From Nitrospirota bacterium (GTDB lineage Bacteria; Nitrospirota; Thermodesulfovibrionia; Thermodesulfovibrionales; Magnetobacteriaceae), in contig JADFXD010000017.1 in the NCBI GenBank assembly GCA_015233725.1, positions 1 through 41,214 of the forward strand: a DNA stretch of 41,214 nucleotides. The letters run 5' to 3'. The notes beneath the pieces were generated by a model, which saw only the letters and a list, made by a program, of their open reading frames with translations, was not told the origin of the DNA and did not search any database. A program made the translations under genes and the position numbers. Positions 14,912 through 22,161 of the stretch are shown here, in pieces. The stretch's first letter is position 1, and the number at the start of each line of letters is the position of its first letter.

Positions 14912-16852
14912 TCATTTTTGTCCGCTTGTAATACTCTTTAGAGTCTCAATATTTCGCTTAATGTCAGGGTCTTCAGGTTTAAACTTTAAGGCTGTCTCAA
15001 ATTCTTTAAGAGCCTCTTCGTTATGACCAAACATCCCATAGATGCTGCCAATGCCGTTATGTGCCTCGGCATAAGTTGGCTTGAAATTAATGGCTAACTT
15101 ATATTCTTTCATTGCTTCTTCATATTTCCCTGTTTTGTACCATATATTGCCAATATTATTATGCGCCTCAGCAATATATGGCTTGAGCTTAATGGCTGTT
15201 TGATATTCTCTGATAGCCTCATTAAGCATACCTTGGGTCTCGTAAATATAGCCAATGTTGCTATGTGCATAGGGGTGGTTTGGGTATGATGCGATGATAG
15301 TTTGAAACTCTCTCATGGCCTCCTCATTTCTACCTGCCTCCATGTATGCGTATCCAAGACTATAGTGAGCTTGAACGTTTACGGGTGACTTTTTAATGTT
15401 GTCTTCAAACAGTGAGACTGCAGACTGCCATAAGGTATTTCTGTTATACGTGGCAGCGGTATGTATCAGGGCTATTGTGAAGATCAGGGCTGTGAAGATA
15501 ACCTCTGCCCTCTTTGAACCTATGGCATTAATAATCTTAAACAGAGTCGCGATTAAGATAACGAAAAATCCCACCGATGCCAAATAGACCCTATATTCGA
15601 GGATTAACCAATTACCTAGTGGTATTATACTTGACTGTGGCGCTATGTTGATAAAAAACCATAGTATTCCAAACGATATAAGATGTATCTCCTTGTTTTT
15701 GATGTCACGATCTTTCAGCGCTCGATAACACAGGTAAAGACCAAGGACAAAGATTGAGGAAAGAACACTAAAGGATATGTATACAGCAGGTATCCAAAAA
15801 GACATATATGCGGGATAGTCATATATCAGCGTCAAATTAACAGGGAAGAAGAGCATTCTGATGTAAGTGATTATTACCCTGAATTGTGTAAAGAGATTTT
15901 GCCATAGGTCCAACATAAATGGTTCTGCAGTCATTTGTCCTGTAGTAAGTTGTTCCATAGTAACATCGTTGTACGCGTTAGAGCTCGCTACAACTTGATA
16001 TGCATAGGGCTTAAATGGTGTGATTACAATCAGGTAAAAAGGGATACAGCGCAACAGACGTTTTAGAGGTGGTCCCGAAAAAAACATAAATTCGATTATT
16101 GTGATAATAACAGGCAAGGTAATAGCTGTCTGTTTTATCTTTGACGCGATAAACGCAGATATAAACGCAAACAGGCACAAGGAATATGGTCTGATTTTTA
16201 CCTGGTAGATATTATTGGTGGTATTTTGTACAGGAGATGGATTTTTATTTCTCTCTACGATTAAAAAGCGCCATTTTAGATATAGAATTATTGTAAGCAA
16301 GTAAAACAGTGTTACAAGGGCTGTGCGTCTTTGAATAGTTAATGTCACAGCCTGGATTTGCAGTGGGTGAGTTACAAAAAGAAGGGCAATAAAAAAGGCG
16401 CTTTTGCGCTTAAATCCTGTATCCGCAGAATCAGGTTTGTTAAACAGATGGTGTTGTGCCTTGGATAGGTATATAACCAGTAAGTATATAAAGATGGCAT
16501 TGATTATGTGAATTATGAGGTTAACTATGTGATATCCAACAACGTTAAAACCATGCAGCTTATAGTTTAAAAAAAATGTAAGATTTAGTATATCCTCTCT
16601 GGCCAATGAAGACCATAGATCAGTGACAAGTATACTGTCATATAATTGAAGGTCATCAAAGACAAACGGGACGTTAAACATGTTAGAATAAGCCAAAAAG
16701 CCCGCGGCTACCACTGTTAAAACATGAAATAACGTCTTATCCAACAAAGCAGCTCCCAGCGATTGTAAGGAGCGATCCGATATTTTAACCACCCCTTGTC
16801 CGCCCTTTTGGGTCAACTGGAGATCGTTCTTTTTCTTCATATTCATCTTCAC
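14912..16852 (-). CDS. TMTC-like membrane glycosyltransferase with TPRs (2), carrying an in-frame repeat
   Basis: The protein has 646 residues and a GTG start without a clear ribosome site. The layout is like its neighbour: FNVPFVFDDLQLYDS early, a HIVNLIIHIINAIFIYLL segment, FVTHPLQIQAVTLTIQRR, many membrane helices to about residue 480, then three or four TPRs (AGRNEEAMREFQTIIASYP, TGKYEEAMKEYKLAINFKP). The N-terminal tail contains SDRSLQSLG from a family B repeat (16755-16781), placed just before the first membrane helix. Codon use is more AT-rich than in the left half of the window, which suggests a different origin from the glycan cluster. It is probably co-transcribed with the other TMTC-like gene. 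Confidence 0.75.
   Translation of the reverse strand: MKMNMKKKNDLQLTQKGGQGVVKISDRSLQSLGAALLDKTLFHVLTVVAAGFLAYSNMFNVPFVFDDLQLYDSILVTDLWSSLAREDILNLTFFLNYKLHGFNVVGYHIVNLIIHIINAIFIYLLVIYLSKAQHHLFNKPDSADTGFKRKSAFFIALLFVTHPLQIQAVTLTIQRRTALVTLFYLLTIILYLKWRFLIVERNKNPSPVQNTTNNIYQVKIRPYSLCLFAFISAFIASKIKQTAITLPVIITIIEFMFFSGPPLKRLLRCIPFYLIVITPFKPYAYQVVASSNAYNDVTMEQLTTGQMTAEPFMLDLWQNLFTQFRVIITYIRMLFFPVNLTLIYDYPAYMSFWIPAVYISFSVLSSIFVLGLYLCYRALKDRDIKNKEIHLISFGILWFFINIAPQSSIIPLGNWLILEYRVYLASVGFFVILIATLFKIINAIGSKRAEVIFTALIFTIALIHTAATYNRNTLWQSAVSLFEDNIKKSPVNVQAHYSLGYAYMEAGRNEEAMREFQTIIASYPNHPYAHSNIGYIYETQGMLNEAIREYQTAIKLKPYIAEAHNNIGNIWYKTGKYEEAMKEYKLAINFKPTYAEAHNGIGSIYGMFGHNEEALKEFETALKFKPEDPDIKRNIETLKSITSGQK
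16755..16781 (-). repeat. Family B repeat inside the second TMTC-like gene
   Basis: The + strand reads CCCAGCGATTGTAAGGAGCG and ends ATCCGAT. It encodes ISDRSLQSLG in the cytoplasmic N-terminal tail. Length and frame match the copy at 6954-6979. Confidence 0.85.
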
Positions 16853-16867
16853 AATGTCTGTTAGGGA

Positions 16868-16990
16868 AAGAATGGGGCGGTGCTGCTTTTTTTTCGCTCC
16901 AGGACGCTCCTGGTTCTTTATCGCTCCAGGACGCTCCTGGCCCCCTCAGAACCCCCTGCAAGGGGAGCGCCCTTGACCCCATAATCTCCG
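16868..16990 (-). repeat. Family C composite element (C4) with two tandem family A units
   Basis: After GGGGCGGTGCTGC come two 27-bp A units (16887-16913 and 16914-16940), then CCCCCTCAGAACCCC and the short stem CAAGGGGAGCGCCCTTG (16959-16975). It occupies most of the gap 16853-17016. Confidence 0.85.
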
Positions 16991-17016
16991 ATCATAACTA
17001 TAGTTGCCTGTGTTAG

Positions 17017-17574
17017 CTAAAATGGCTCTTTATTTGCACCACCGCATAGATCAACAAGATTGGCAACTGCCTTGGCAACCCTTTCAGCTATTAACTCATC
17101 TGTGCAATGGATGTTTGCAGATATTTCATACTCTTCTACTCTGTTATCTTTTTTATCGGTATTATAAGACTCTACTATCTGCTTTATAGCCTTTTTTCGT
17201 TCCTTGTTTTCCTCTTTAGTGTAGAGTTGAACAGTATTATTTGCATCACCAGTGTACATAAAAAGGAATGGGTTAAAACCAGTCTTTATTGCTGTCTGGT
17301 CTATCTCTTTTAATGGGACAATGAATCTTATTGTTTTTTCCTTAGCGTATTTTAGCTCCAGGATCAGTGTGCAACTGTCTTTACTGTCCGGAAATACCCT
17401 GCTTGTTATGCTGTCAGTGATCTTTAGATTATCACATTTATCCTGGATAAACTTGATAGTTTCTTCTTTAGTCGGTTTACTTTCCCCATAGGCAACTGAA
17501 AGGAAACCAAATGTGAAAAACATTACTGTTGTACAAACAACAATCCAACCTTCCATCACTTTCTTTCTTACCAT
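17017..17574 (-). CDS. Secreted or periplasmic protein of unknown function
   Basis: The protein has 185 residues and a good ribosome site (AAGGAGA) 8 nt before the ATG. The N-terminus has a basic MVRKK, a hydrophobic core (VVCTTVMFFTFGFLSVAYG) and a likely cleavage near YGES. The mature part is hydrophilic, with two cysteines at CDNL and CTLIL and two near the end (CTDEL, CGG). I do not recognise the family. It stands alone between repeat elements in an AT-rich stretch. Confidence 0.6.
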   Translation of the reverse strand: MVRKKVMEGWIVVCTTVMFFTFGFLSVAYGESKPTKEETIKFIQDKCDNLKITDSITSRVFPDSKDSCTLILELKYAKEKTIRFIVPLKEIDQTAIKTGFNPFLFMYTGDANNTVQLYTKEENKERKKAIKQIVESYNTDKKDNRVEEYEISANIHCTDELIAERVAKAVANLVDLCGGANKEPF

Positions 17575-17623
17575 AAAACTATTCTCCTTGTAAACATTGT
17601 TTTTTCAGGCGTTTGCCTTTTAT

Positions 17624-17646
17624 TCAGGTATCAACCTGATTCAGGT
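17624..17646 (-). promoter_or_regulatory. Operator-like inverted repeats upstream of the secreted-protein gene
   Basis: TCAGGT (17624-17629), ACCTGA (17634-17639) and TCAGGT (17641-17646) form two overlapping dyads about 50-70 nt before the start at 17574. A repressor or activator could bind here. No promoter hexamers are certain. Confidence 0.35.
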
Positions 17647-17668
17647 ATATTACAATATTATCATCTGT

Positions 17669-17695
17669 TTGTCAACATAGCAAATTGCCAGGGCA
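17669..17695. repeat. Direct repeat, left copy (27 bp)
   Basis: Begins TTGTCAACATAGC and ends TTGCCAGGGCA. An identical copy lies at 18574-18600. The two flank the DUF2283 and BECR-like genes. Confidence 0.85.
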
Positions 17696-17729
17696 TAAAT
17701 TTTTCATGGGCAACAAATGCCTATTAAAG

Positions 17730-17772
17730 TGTCAAGGGGTTCATGACCCTTTTATGCCAGGGGGTCTGAGAC
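17730..17772 (+). repeat. Degenerate family C fragment (C13)
   Basis: CAAGGGGTTCATGACCCTTT starts at 17733 and is followed by a GGGGTCTGAG remnant. The stem is partly decayed and no GC hairpin follows. Confidence 0.5.
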
Positions 17773-17781
17773 TTTCCGGGT

Positions 17782-18003
17782 TTATTTAGCATCTAACCCT
17801 CTGAGTAAACGTTCTCTAACGCCTACGATTGTCAACCCCACGATATCGCCACTTGATTCGACATACCTTACGACAACTCCTTCACCAATATCTATCCCAA
17901 GGGCTTTTTGTGGTTCACCAACACTAATATAAAGAACATCCGCCTCCTCATCATAATCCCAATTCAGATTCTCCCTCTTCTCTAAGATATTTATTGCTTC
18001 CAT
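17782..18003 (-). CDS. DUF2283 small protein, probable antitoxin-like partner
   Basis: The protein has 73 residues and an AAAGGAG ribosome site. The text NWDYDEEADVLYISVGEP and GEGVVVRYVESSGDIVGLTIV is the DUF2283 signature. DUF2283 genes often stand next to a small gene of the BECR/RelE-like or DUF4258 type (family knowledge), and such a gene lies upstream at 18232-18531. A role as antitoxin or partner is an inference. The gap between the two genes is 228 nt, larger than usual for a toxin-antitoxin operon, and holds a possible separate promoter (TATAAT at 18049-18054, minus strand). Confidence 0.75.
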   Translation of the reverse strand: MEAINILEKRENLNWDYDEEADVLYISVGEPQKALGIDIGEGVVVRYVESSGDIVGLTIVGVRERLLRGLDAK

Positions 18004-18231
18004 ATGGTTTTTCTCCTTTCTGAAGGCTTGTTTGTATAATAGGCCGTTATTATAAATCCATCAGTCCTGATTATTTCTTTAGAGCAGACGCATAAACTAC
18101 AAAGTTGTTATCTACCAAGGGGTTCAACACGATAAAATCATAATTTATTTGTAAAAATTTTGCTAAACAGATAGTAAAAATGCTATTTTCTAATAAAAAA
18201 ACTCTTGAATATGCAAAAACTAAGGGCATCA

Positions 18232-18531
18232 TTACAAAATTGAAACCTGATTTTCGATGGATAAAGCAGCATATAATAAGGGTTTTAGAAGTTTATGCGC
18301 AGGCTCTTTATATACTACAACTAAATATTTTGACGTTAATGGTGTTCTATTATAATGCTTAAAGGCTATCAGTTCTCCAAAATCACCTTCTTGAATCAAA
18401 TATGGAGATAAGACTGTTTCAATTACTTGATCTTTTTGCCCTTTAAGCTCAGGATGTCTTAAAACAATATGCACCCATCGTTCTTTAGTTAATCTTAGGG
18501 ATATGTTGTTTTTTGATTTAACTATTATCAC
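18232..18531 (-). CDS. Putative BECR-fold (RelE/Barnase-EndoU-like) toxin-like protein
   Basis: The protein has 99 residues and a GTG start. The pattern ISLRLTKERWVHIVLRHPEL, VIETVLSPYLI, LIAFKHYN and KYLVVVYKE resembles the small phage-Barnase-EndoU-ColicinE5/D-RelE-like nucleases. In these, a His in the first helix region and later Arg/Lys/Tyr residues cleave RNA. The family is recalled from pattern, not searched. A palindrome, ATCTTAA-TTC-TTAAGAT (18534-18550), sits directly before the start and could allow autoregulation. The gene lies between two identical 27-bp direct repeats together with the DUF2283 gene, suggesting a transferable cassette. Confidence 0.55.
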   Translation of the reverse strand: MIIVKSKNNISLRLTKERWVHIVLRHPELKGQKDQVIETVLSPYLIQEGDFGELIAFKHYNRTPLTSKYLVVVYKEPAHKLLKPLLYAALSIENQVSIL

Positions 18532-18533
18532 AT

Positions 18534-18550
18534 ATCTTAATTCTTAAGAT
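18534..18550 (-). promoter_or_regulatory. Perfect palindrome at the start of the toxin-like gene
   Basis: ATCTTAA-TTC-TTAAGAT, 7-bp perfect arms, ends 3 nt before the GTG. The position fits an operator covering the promoter or the ribosome site. No separate Shine-Dalgarno motif is visible. Confidence 0.5.
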
Positions 18551-18573
18551 AGCTTAATCATGTTAGCACGCGC

Positions 18574-18600
18574 TTGTCAACATAGCAAATTGCCAGGGCA
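18574..18600. repeat. Direct repeat, right copy (27 bp)
   Basis: Identical to 17669-17695. It lies just after the stop of the gene at 18608-19168 on the transcribed strand. Confidence 0.85.
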
Positions 18601-18607
18601 AACGCGT

Positions 18608-19168
18608 CTAAAAATACTGTGGCACAAACTTCTCATCGTTTAGTATCCTGACCGTATCCCCGCTTCTTTCCCGCTCCAGGACGCTCCTGGTTTGGCCGAT
18701 AATAAAGAGGCCGTTGTGATAGGCAAAGCTGTCAACGCCTTCCTCTATGACTATCCCTGCTACCGCGCCGATGATCTGTCTGTCAGTATACTGCCTAAAT
18801 GCCGATTTAAACTTACTTAATCTTTTCAGGTGTCTTTTGACATCATCTACCCCTAATGTACTCTTAACCTCAATTGCTACTACATATTCGCCATTGACCG
18901 CCAGTATATCTATTTCCATTTCAAAACCTGGCTTACGACTCTTGGCATGTTGAAATATTTGGTCTACTTCTATACCTTTTTCTTTGAAAAGTCTTTCCGT
19001 GGCCGGTAATATCAATCCTTCAACAAAGAGACCCCACTTACCGGTTAAATTGTTTATGACCTTATTGGTTTCCTTAAAGGATTCCTTAATTTCTACGAAG
19101 TCTATCCTCATTGCCTCAAAGTCCTTCCCTATTGCCTCAAAACCCATCATCACATCTTCAAATGTCAT
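18608..19168 (-). CDS. DUF3782/PD-(D/E)XK nuclease-like protein with an in-frame repeat
   Basis: The protein has 186 residues and an AGGAGAGG ribosome site. Residues 1-45 are helical. KWGLFVEGLILPATERLF, FEMEIDILAVNGEYVVAIEVKSTL (D..EVK catalytic pattern of the PD-(D/E)XK fold) and IIGAVAGIVIEEGVDSFAYHNG follow. The domain matches the C-terminal part of the coiled-coil protein at 11963-13048 but keeps the catalytic residues. Near the C-terminus, after LFIIGQT, a 27-bp family A unit (18664-18690) encodes RSVLERER, before the conserved end. It may be a nuclease of mobile or defence origin. The function is unknown. Confidence 0.7.
   Translation of the reverse strand: MTFEDVMMGFEAIGKDFEAMRIDFVEIKESFKETNKVINNLTGKWGLFVEGLILPATERLFKEKGIEVDQIFQHAKSRKPGFEMEIDILAVNGEYVVAIEVKSTLGVDDVKRHLKRLSKFKSAFRQYTDRQIIGAVAGIVIEEGVDSFAYHNGLFIIGQTRSVLERERSGDTVRILNDEKFVPQYF
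18664..18690 (-). repeat. Family A repeat inside the DUF3782-like gene
   Basis: A 27-bp unit, TTCTTTCCC plus GCTCCAGGACGCTCCTGG on the + strand. It is read in a different frame from the copies in the HAD gene and in the radical SAM gene. Confidence 0.85.
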
Positions 19169-19181
19169 AGTGCCTCTCCTA

Positions 19182-19218
19182 TCTTTACCGCTCCAGGCGC
19201 GCTCCTGGTTCTTTACCG
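19182..19218 (-). repeat. Degenerate tandem family A copies upstream of the DUF3782-like gene
   Basis: CTCCAGGCGCGCTCCTGG (19191-19208) with the T-rich arm before it and the start of a second unit (TTCTTTACCG) after it. The loop is enlarged by duplication of CG. Confidence 0.6.
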
Positions 19219-19261
19219 TTTATGGAAATCATCAAAGAAAATCAAGCCTGTAACAACATTA

Positions 19262-19290
19262 AGGGAGGTAGAGCATGTGCCCTCCTCCCC
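19262..19290 (-). terminator. Weak hairpin after the exported-protein pair
   Basis: GGGAGG (19263-19268) can pair with CCTCC near 19281-19287. On the minus strand only a short T-poor stretch follows, so termination is uncertain. Confidence 0.25.
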
Positions 19291-19330
19291 TTATGCTAAT
19301 ACCCCGCTTAAGTCTTAGTTCAAAGCGCTG

Positions 19331-19870
19331 TTAGTAACTAAGTACGTTTGGTCCAGCGTCCTTGCACGTATAACCGACAACGTTACGTTTAGGCGTTGTA
19401 GTACCTTGGAAACAGGACATCGGTGCCTCAATACAACTAGCGCCTGTTACGATTATAATCCCACCATAGGAGTTGCCAGGGGTGGGAACGGCAGTGGAAG
19501 ATGCAGTATCAGCAATCTTAACACCATCCATCTTGATATCCTGTCCTTCAAAGGACAGCATCCTCGTTTGGGTTACATTTACCGTTTTACTAGCTGTAGC
19601 TACACTGGCAAGTGAATCGGCAGCTGCGGCTGACAATTGCCCAGCGGCTGTAGAGGTAACCTGAAAGCCAAGGGTTACACCAGCGTTAGTGAGATTTGAG
19701 ATAACGCAATAGATAGGATTAACAGCCGCTGTGTGCAGATATGGCAATGAATACGACGCAGGACCTGTAGCAGCAATACCTGCCGCTGCCCCTGCCTCAT
19801 CAACACCCAACGTCGCAACTCCCATTAGAGCTACAGCAAACAACATCAAAATAACTAAACTTCTTTTCAT
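19331..19870 (-). CDS. Exported protein, duplicate 2 of a pair
   Basis: I choose the ATG at 19870 (MKRSLVILMLFAVALMG) because AAGGAGG lies 6 nt upstream and the signal peptide then starts properly. A 20-residue longer reading is not needed. Cleavage is likely near EAGAAAG. The mature protein shares with its neighbour the blocks PYLHTAAVNP-YCVISN, QTRMLSFEGQDIKMDGV, YGGIIIV and MSCFQGTTTPKRNVVGYTC, with conserved cysteines. This is a secreted beta-rich protein of unknown family. It arose by tandem duplication and is translated 64 nt after the first copy. Confidence 0.7.
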   Translation of the reverse strand: MKRSLVILMLFAVALMGVATLGVDEAGAAAGIAATGPASYSLPYLHTAAVNPIYCVISNLTNAGVTLGFQVTSTAAGQLSAAAADSLASVATASKTVNVTQTRMLSFEGQDIKMDGVKIADTASSTAVPTPGNSYGGIIIVTGASCIEAPMSCFQGTTTPKRNVVGYTCKDAGPNVLSY

Positions 19871-19934
19871 CTTAATCCTCCTTATATCATTAAGCTTCTT
19901 TAAACAAGAAACTTCTTTTAAACTTGACACGCCC

Positions 19935-20633
19935 TTAATACTTAGTTATACCTGCGGCACCAGCCTGGCTATCAATGCAGTAATAACCAATCACGTTACG
20001 TTTAGGGCTTGAGGTGCCCTGGAAACACGCCATTCCTATGTCTTGACACGTAGCAGTACTACCAGCAATTAAAGTACCTGATGCATCTGTCTGAGTGTCT
20101 ACTACGATTATACCGCTATAGGATGTGCCTAGGTCAGGTGAGATGGTTACAGTGTTAGCAGGGGTAACGCCATCTATCTTAAGGGCCTTTTGTTCAAAAC
20201 TAATCATCCTGGTCTGAAACGGTCCTATCACCTTGTTAGTATTCGTAACATCCTTAAGCAAGTCTGATGCCGATGGATTACCAGATATCGTAACTGCACC
20301 AGTACCAGTAACTCCAGCACCCTGCAATTTACCAACATTACCAACAGAATTTGCAACAACAAAAACACTCAGATAACCAGCATATGGAGTCGATATTGAT
20401 ACTGGGTTAGAGATAACACAATAGACAGGGTTAACAGCCGCTGTGTGCAGGTAAGGTATCACAAAAGCTACCTGTCCCGCAGTAGGAGCCGTGAAAACCG
20501 CTCCACTGGCACCGTTGCCAGTACCCGGAACATATGCAGCAGGAGCCACGGCCCCGGCATCATCAACACCCCACATCGTAACCCCCACAAGAGCTACAAC
20601 AAGCAATAACAAAATCGCTAAACTTCTTTTCAT
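19935..20633 (-). CDS. Exported protein, duplicate 1 of a pair
   Basis: The protein has 232 residues with an AGGAGG site 6 nt before ATG. The signal peptide MKRSLAILLLLVVALVGVTMWG probably ends near DAGAVAP. The mature part has the same conserved blocks as the gene at 19331-19870 but a longer middle (STPYAGYLSVFVVANSVGN) and an extra CQDIGMACFQGTSSPKRN block with paired cysteines. The strong signal peptide, absence of membrane anchor and duplication suggest an abundant secreted or surface protein. A possible extended -10 promoter and a leader of about 250 nt lie upstream. Confidence 0.7.
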   Translation of the reverse strand: MKRSLAILLLLVVALVGVTMWGVDDAGAVAPAAYVPGTGNGASGAVFTAPTAGQVAFVIPYLHTAAVNPVYCVISNPVSISTPYAGYLSVFVVANSVGNVGKLQGAGVTGTGAVTISGNPSASDLLKDVTNTNKVIGPFQTRMISFEQKALKIDGVTPANTVTISPDLGTSYSGIIVVDTQTDASGTLIAGSTATCQDIGMACFQGTSSPKRNVIGYYCIDSQAGAAGITKY

Positions 20634-20673
20634 CTTAATCCTCCTAAATTCCTTGATTTACGTTTTTTAATTC

Positions 20674-20697
20674 ACCTGTATTTCCTGTTACACAGGT
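20674..20697 (-). promoter_or_regulatory. Inverted repeat in leader, proximal
   Basis: ACCTGT (20674-20679) and ACAGGT (20692-20697), about 40-65 nt before the start at 20633. It may be an RNA hairpin or an operator half-site pair. Confidence 0.35.
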
Positions 20698-20860
20698 CTC
20701 CAAAACTCCACAACCACCATCCTATTTCTCTTGGCTTCTATTTCTATCCATCTACCTCCTTTCTTTTTTTTATGACCCTTATCCTAACCTTAGTTATATT
20801 TATCGGACAGTCCTGACTAAACTTTAATCTCTCAAAAGAAATTCTTTCCCGCACAGCTCT

Positions 20861-20887
20861 TTACCTGTTAACCACCTTACAGGTTAA
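20861..20887 (-). promoter_or_regulatory. Inverted repeat at the predicted transcription start
   Basis: TTACCTGT...ACAGGTTAA arms surround the site where a transcript from the promoter at 20887-20895 would start. It is the same ACCTGT/ACAGGT pair as at 20674-20697. Confidence 0.35.
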
Positions 20888-20895
20888 TTATAGCA
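20887..20895 (-). promoter_or_regulatory. Extended -10 promoter-like motif
   Basis: The minus strand reads TGCTATAAT, a perfect TGN-TATAAT extended -10 element. No good -35 hexamer is present, which is usual for this class. It would drive the exported-protein pair. Confidence 0.45.
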
Positions 20896-21017
20896 TAAAC
20901 ACTCATAAAAATTCTTGAGTATGTTCCAATGAGAGCAGGACAATTACATTTGAAGGCTTTGTAGCATAAGGTTTCTCCGCTGTAAGATTTAGAGAAGCAC
21001 CCTACCCTGCCTCCCCA

Positions 21018-21989
21018 TTAAGGGAGGGGGGCATTAATGTTTCTATCCAGGTATAATCTCAACTCAGCTACCGAGGTAGATTTCTTGATAAGCTCCCTAA
21101 ACTCATCCAGTTTATCTACATTGTCAATGGTCCTGACCATGCCCATAAGCCCAAGCCCCTCAGAGCCATACTTGATCTCAAGCATCCCTTCTACCCCTTT
21201 GAGTTCGCCTCTCAGCTCGCCTTCCAGCTTGCCTTCCAGCTTGCCTTCCAGCTTGCCTTCCAGCTTGCCTTCCAGCTTGCCCTTTGTGAATACATCCTTA
21301 AAGACCTCGTATTCATCTATATCGATAGTTATCGGCATGTTCGCTACCTCCTTTTTTACTTTATAGGCCAAATTTCTTAGCCCTGAAAGATATAGTAACT
21401 TTCTGATATAATTCTCCCTTTCCTTGGGAGGCAACGGATAAAGTCTGTCAAGAATCTTCTTTATTGTGCCATCCACATCGTCGGTCTTGCACAGGATAGC
21501 CAGCAAGACATCCTCCGGGTCATCGCTGGCAAGGAGTTGACTACAGTCAATAGTACGTATGTCTATCAACTTGTAGGCATACTTTATTAATCCAAACTCC
21601 ATGCTATTGTCCATATTTACCGGCTTATTGCCAATATACAAGACAATCTGTATTGGTAATCTATCGTGTTGGTTGTATATAAACCCGGCATAGAGAAACA
21701 TGCGCTTCAACATTGTATTATCATTTGTCGATTGCACCTCCACTTGGATTATATTAGCATCGTGCGCCTCAAATGCAATATCGGCCTGCCTCACCTGAAT
21801 ATCGGGGAATTGGACATCTATGAAATTGCCTGTATCGTATCCCGTCAGCAGCTTGAGGAATGTCCGAGGCATATCTTTAATGATGTCCTTTAATGCTATG
21901 TCAAACTTCTGGTGCATGATCATATAATAAGGGTACCTAAGCGTCCCTGTCAATGTTATTTTTTGCCGTGAGATTACTGCGATTGCCAT
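21018..21989 (-). CDS. Rpn/PD-(D/E)XK-type nuclease (transposase-like)
   Basis: The protein has 323 residues; ATG codons at residues 23 and 25 are alternative starts. FDIALKDIIKDMPRTFLKLLTG, RQADIAFEA and IIQVEVQSTNDNTMLKRMFLYAG show the D..EVQ core of the Rpn/transposase-31-like nuclease group. A hinge with IDEYEVFKDVFTKGKLEG follows. GKLE is amplified five times by 12-bp DNA repeats (21216-21288), then comes a helical tail (ELIKKSTSVAELRLYLD). The group promotes recombination or acts as a mobile nuclease (family knowledge). A related, broken copy lies at 23003-23225, so the family has been active here. Confidence 0.75.
   Translation of the reverse strand: MAIAVISRQKITLTGTLRYPYYMIMHQKFDIALKDIIKDMPRTFLKLLTGYDTGNFIDVQFPDIQVRQADIAFEAHDANIIQVEVQSTNDNTMLKRMFLYAGFIYNQHDRLPIQIVLYIGNKPVNMDNSMEFGLIKYAYKLIDIRTIDCSQLLASDDPEDVLLAILCKTDDVDGTIKKILDRLYPLPPKERENYIRKLLYLSGLRNLAYKVKKEVANMPITIDIDEYEVFKDVFTKGKLEGKLEGKLEGKLEGKLEGELRGELKGVEGMLEIKYGSEGLGLMGMVRTIDNVDKLDEFRELIKKSTSVAELRLYLDRNINAPLP
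21216..21288 (-). repeat. Tandem 12-bp repeats encoding GKLE units
   Basis: Five near-identical CTTGCCTTCCAG-type units encode GKLEGKLEGKLEGKLE. The pseudogene at 23003 has only one such unit, so the array expanded in this copy. Confidence 0.85.
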
Positions 21990-22095
21990 GTTGATGAGAC
22001 ATCTCCCCGCCTTATCTGAACCGCAGAAAGCTATCGTTTATCTCATGGGTAGCGTTGTATGTATCATAGGGATTTGACAGTACCCTGTCGGTGCC

Positions 22096-22115
22096 GCTCC
22101 TTACAGTCGCTGGGG
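22096..22115 (+). repeat. Family B repeat, intergenic
   Basis: GCTCCTTACAGTCGCTGGGG in the 172-nt gap between the HepT-like stop and the Rpn-like start. No coding overlap; a clean reference for the family core. Confidence 0.8.
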
Positions 22116-22161
22116 CGTGAGCAGGGCGATAAGCTCTATCCTTATTACGCTATTGGAGGAT

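Larger units (their letters stand above)
20634..21017 (-). promoter_or_regulatory. Leader and promoter region of the exported-protein pair
   Basis: This 384-nt gap has no gene. It contains a promoter-like TGCTATAAT, two ACCTGT...ACAGGT dyads and an unused strong ribosome site (AAAGGAGG at about 20755-20763) followed after 3 nt by ATG and nine codons. That could be a leader peptide. The right end (20985-21017) has a CCTCCC...GGGAGG hairpin around the stop of the Rpn-like gene. Confidence 0.4.

Noticed and set aside
18180-18362. + strand ORF between the toxin-like and DUF2283 genes
   Set aside because: Most of it overlaps the toxin-like gene and its start lacks a ribosome site.
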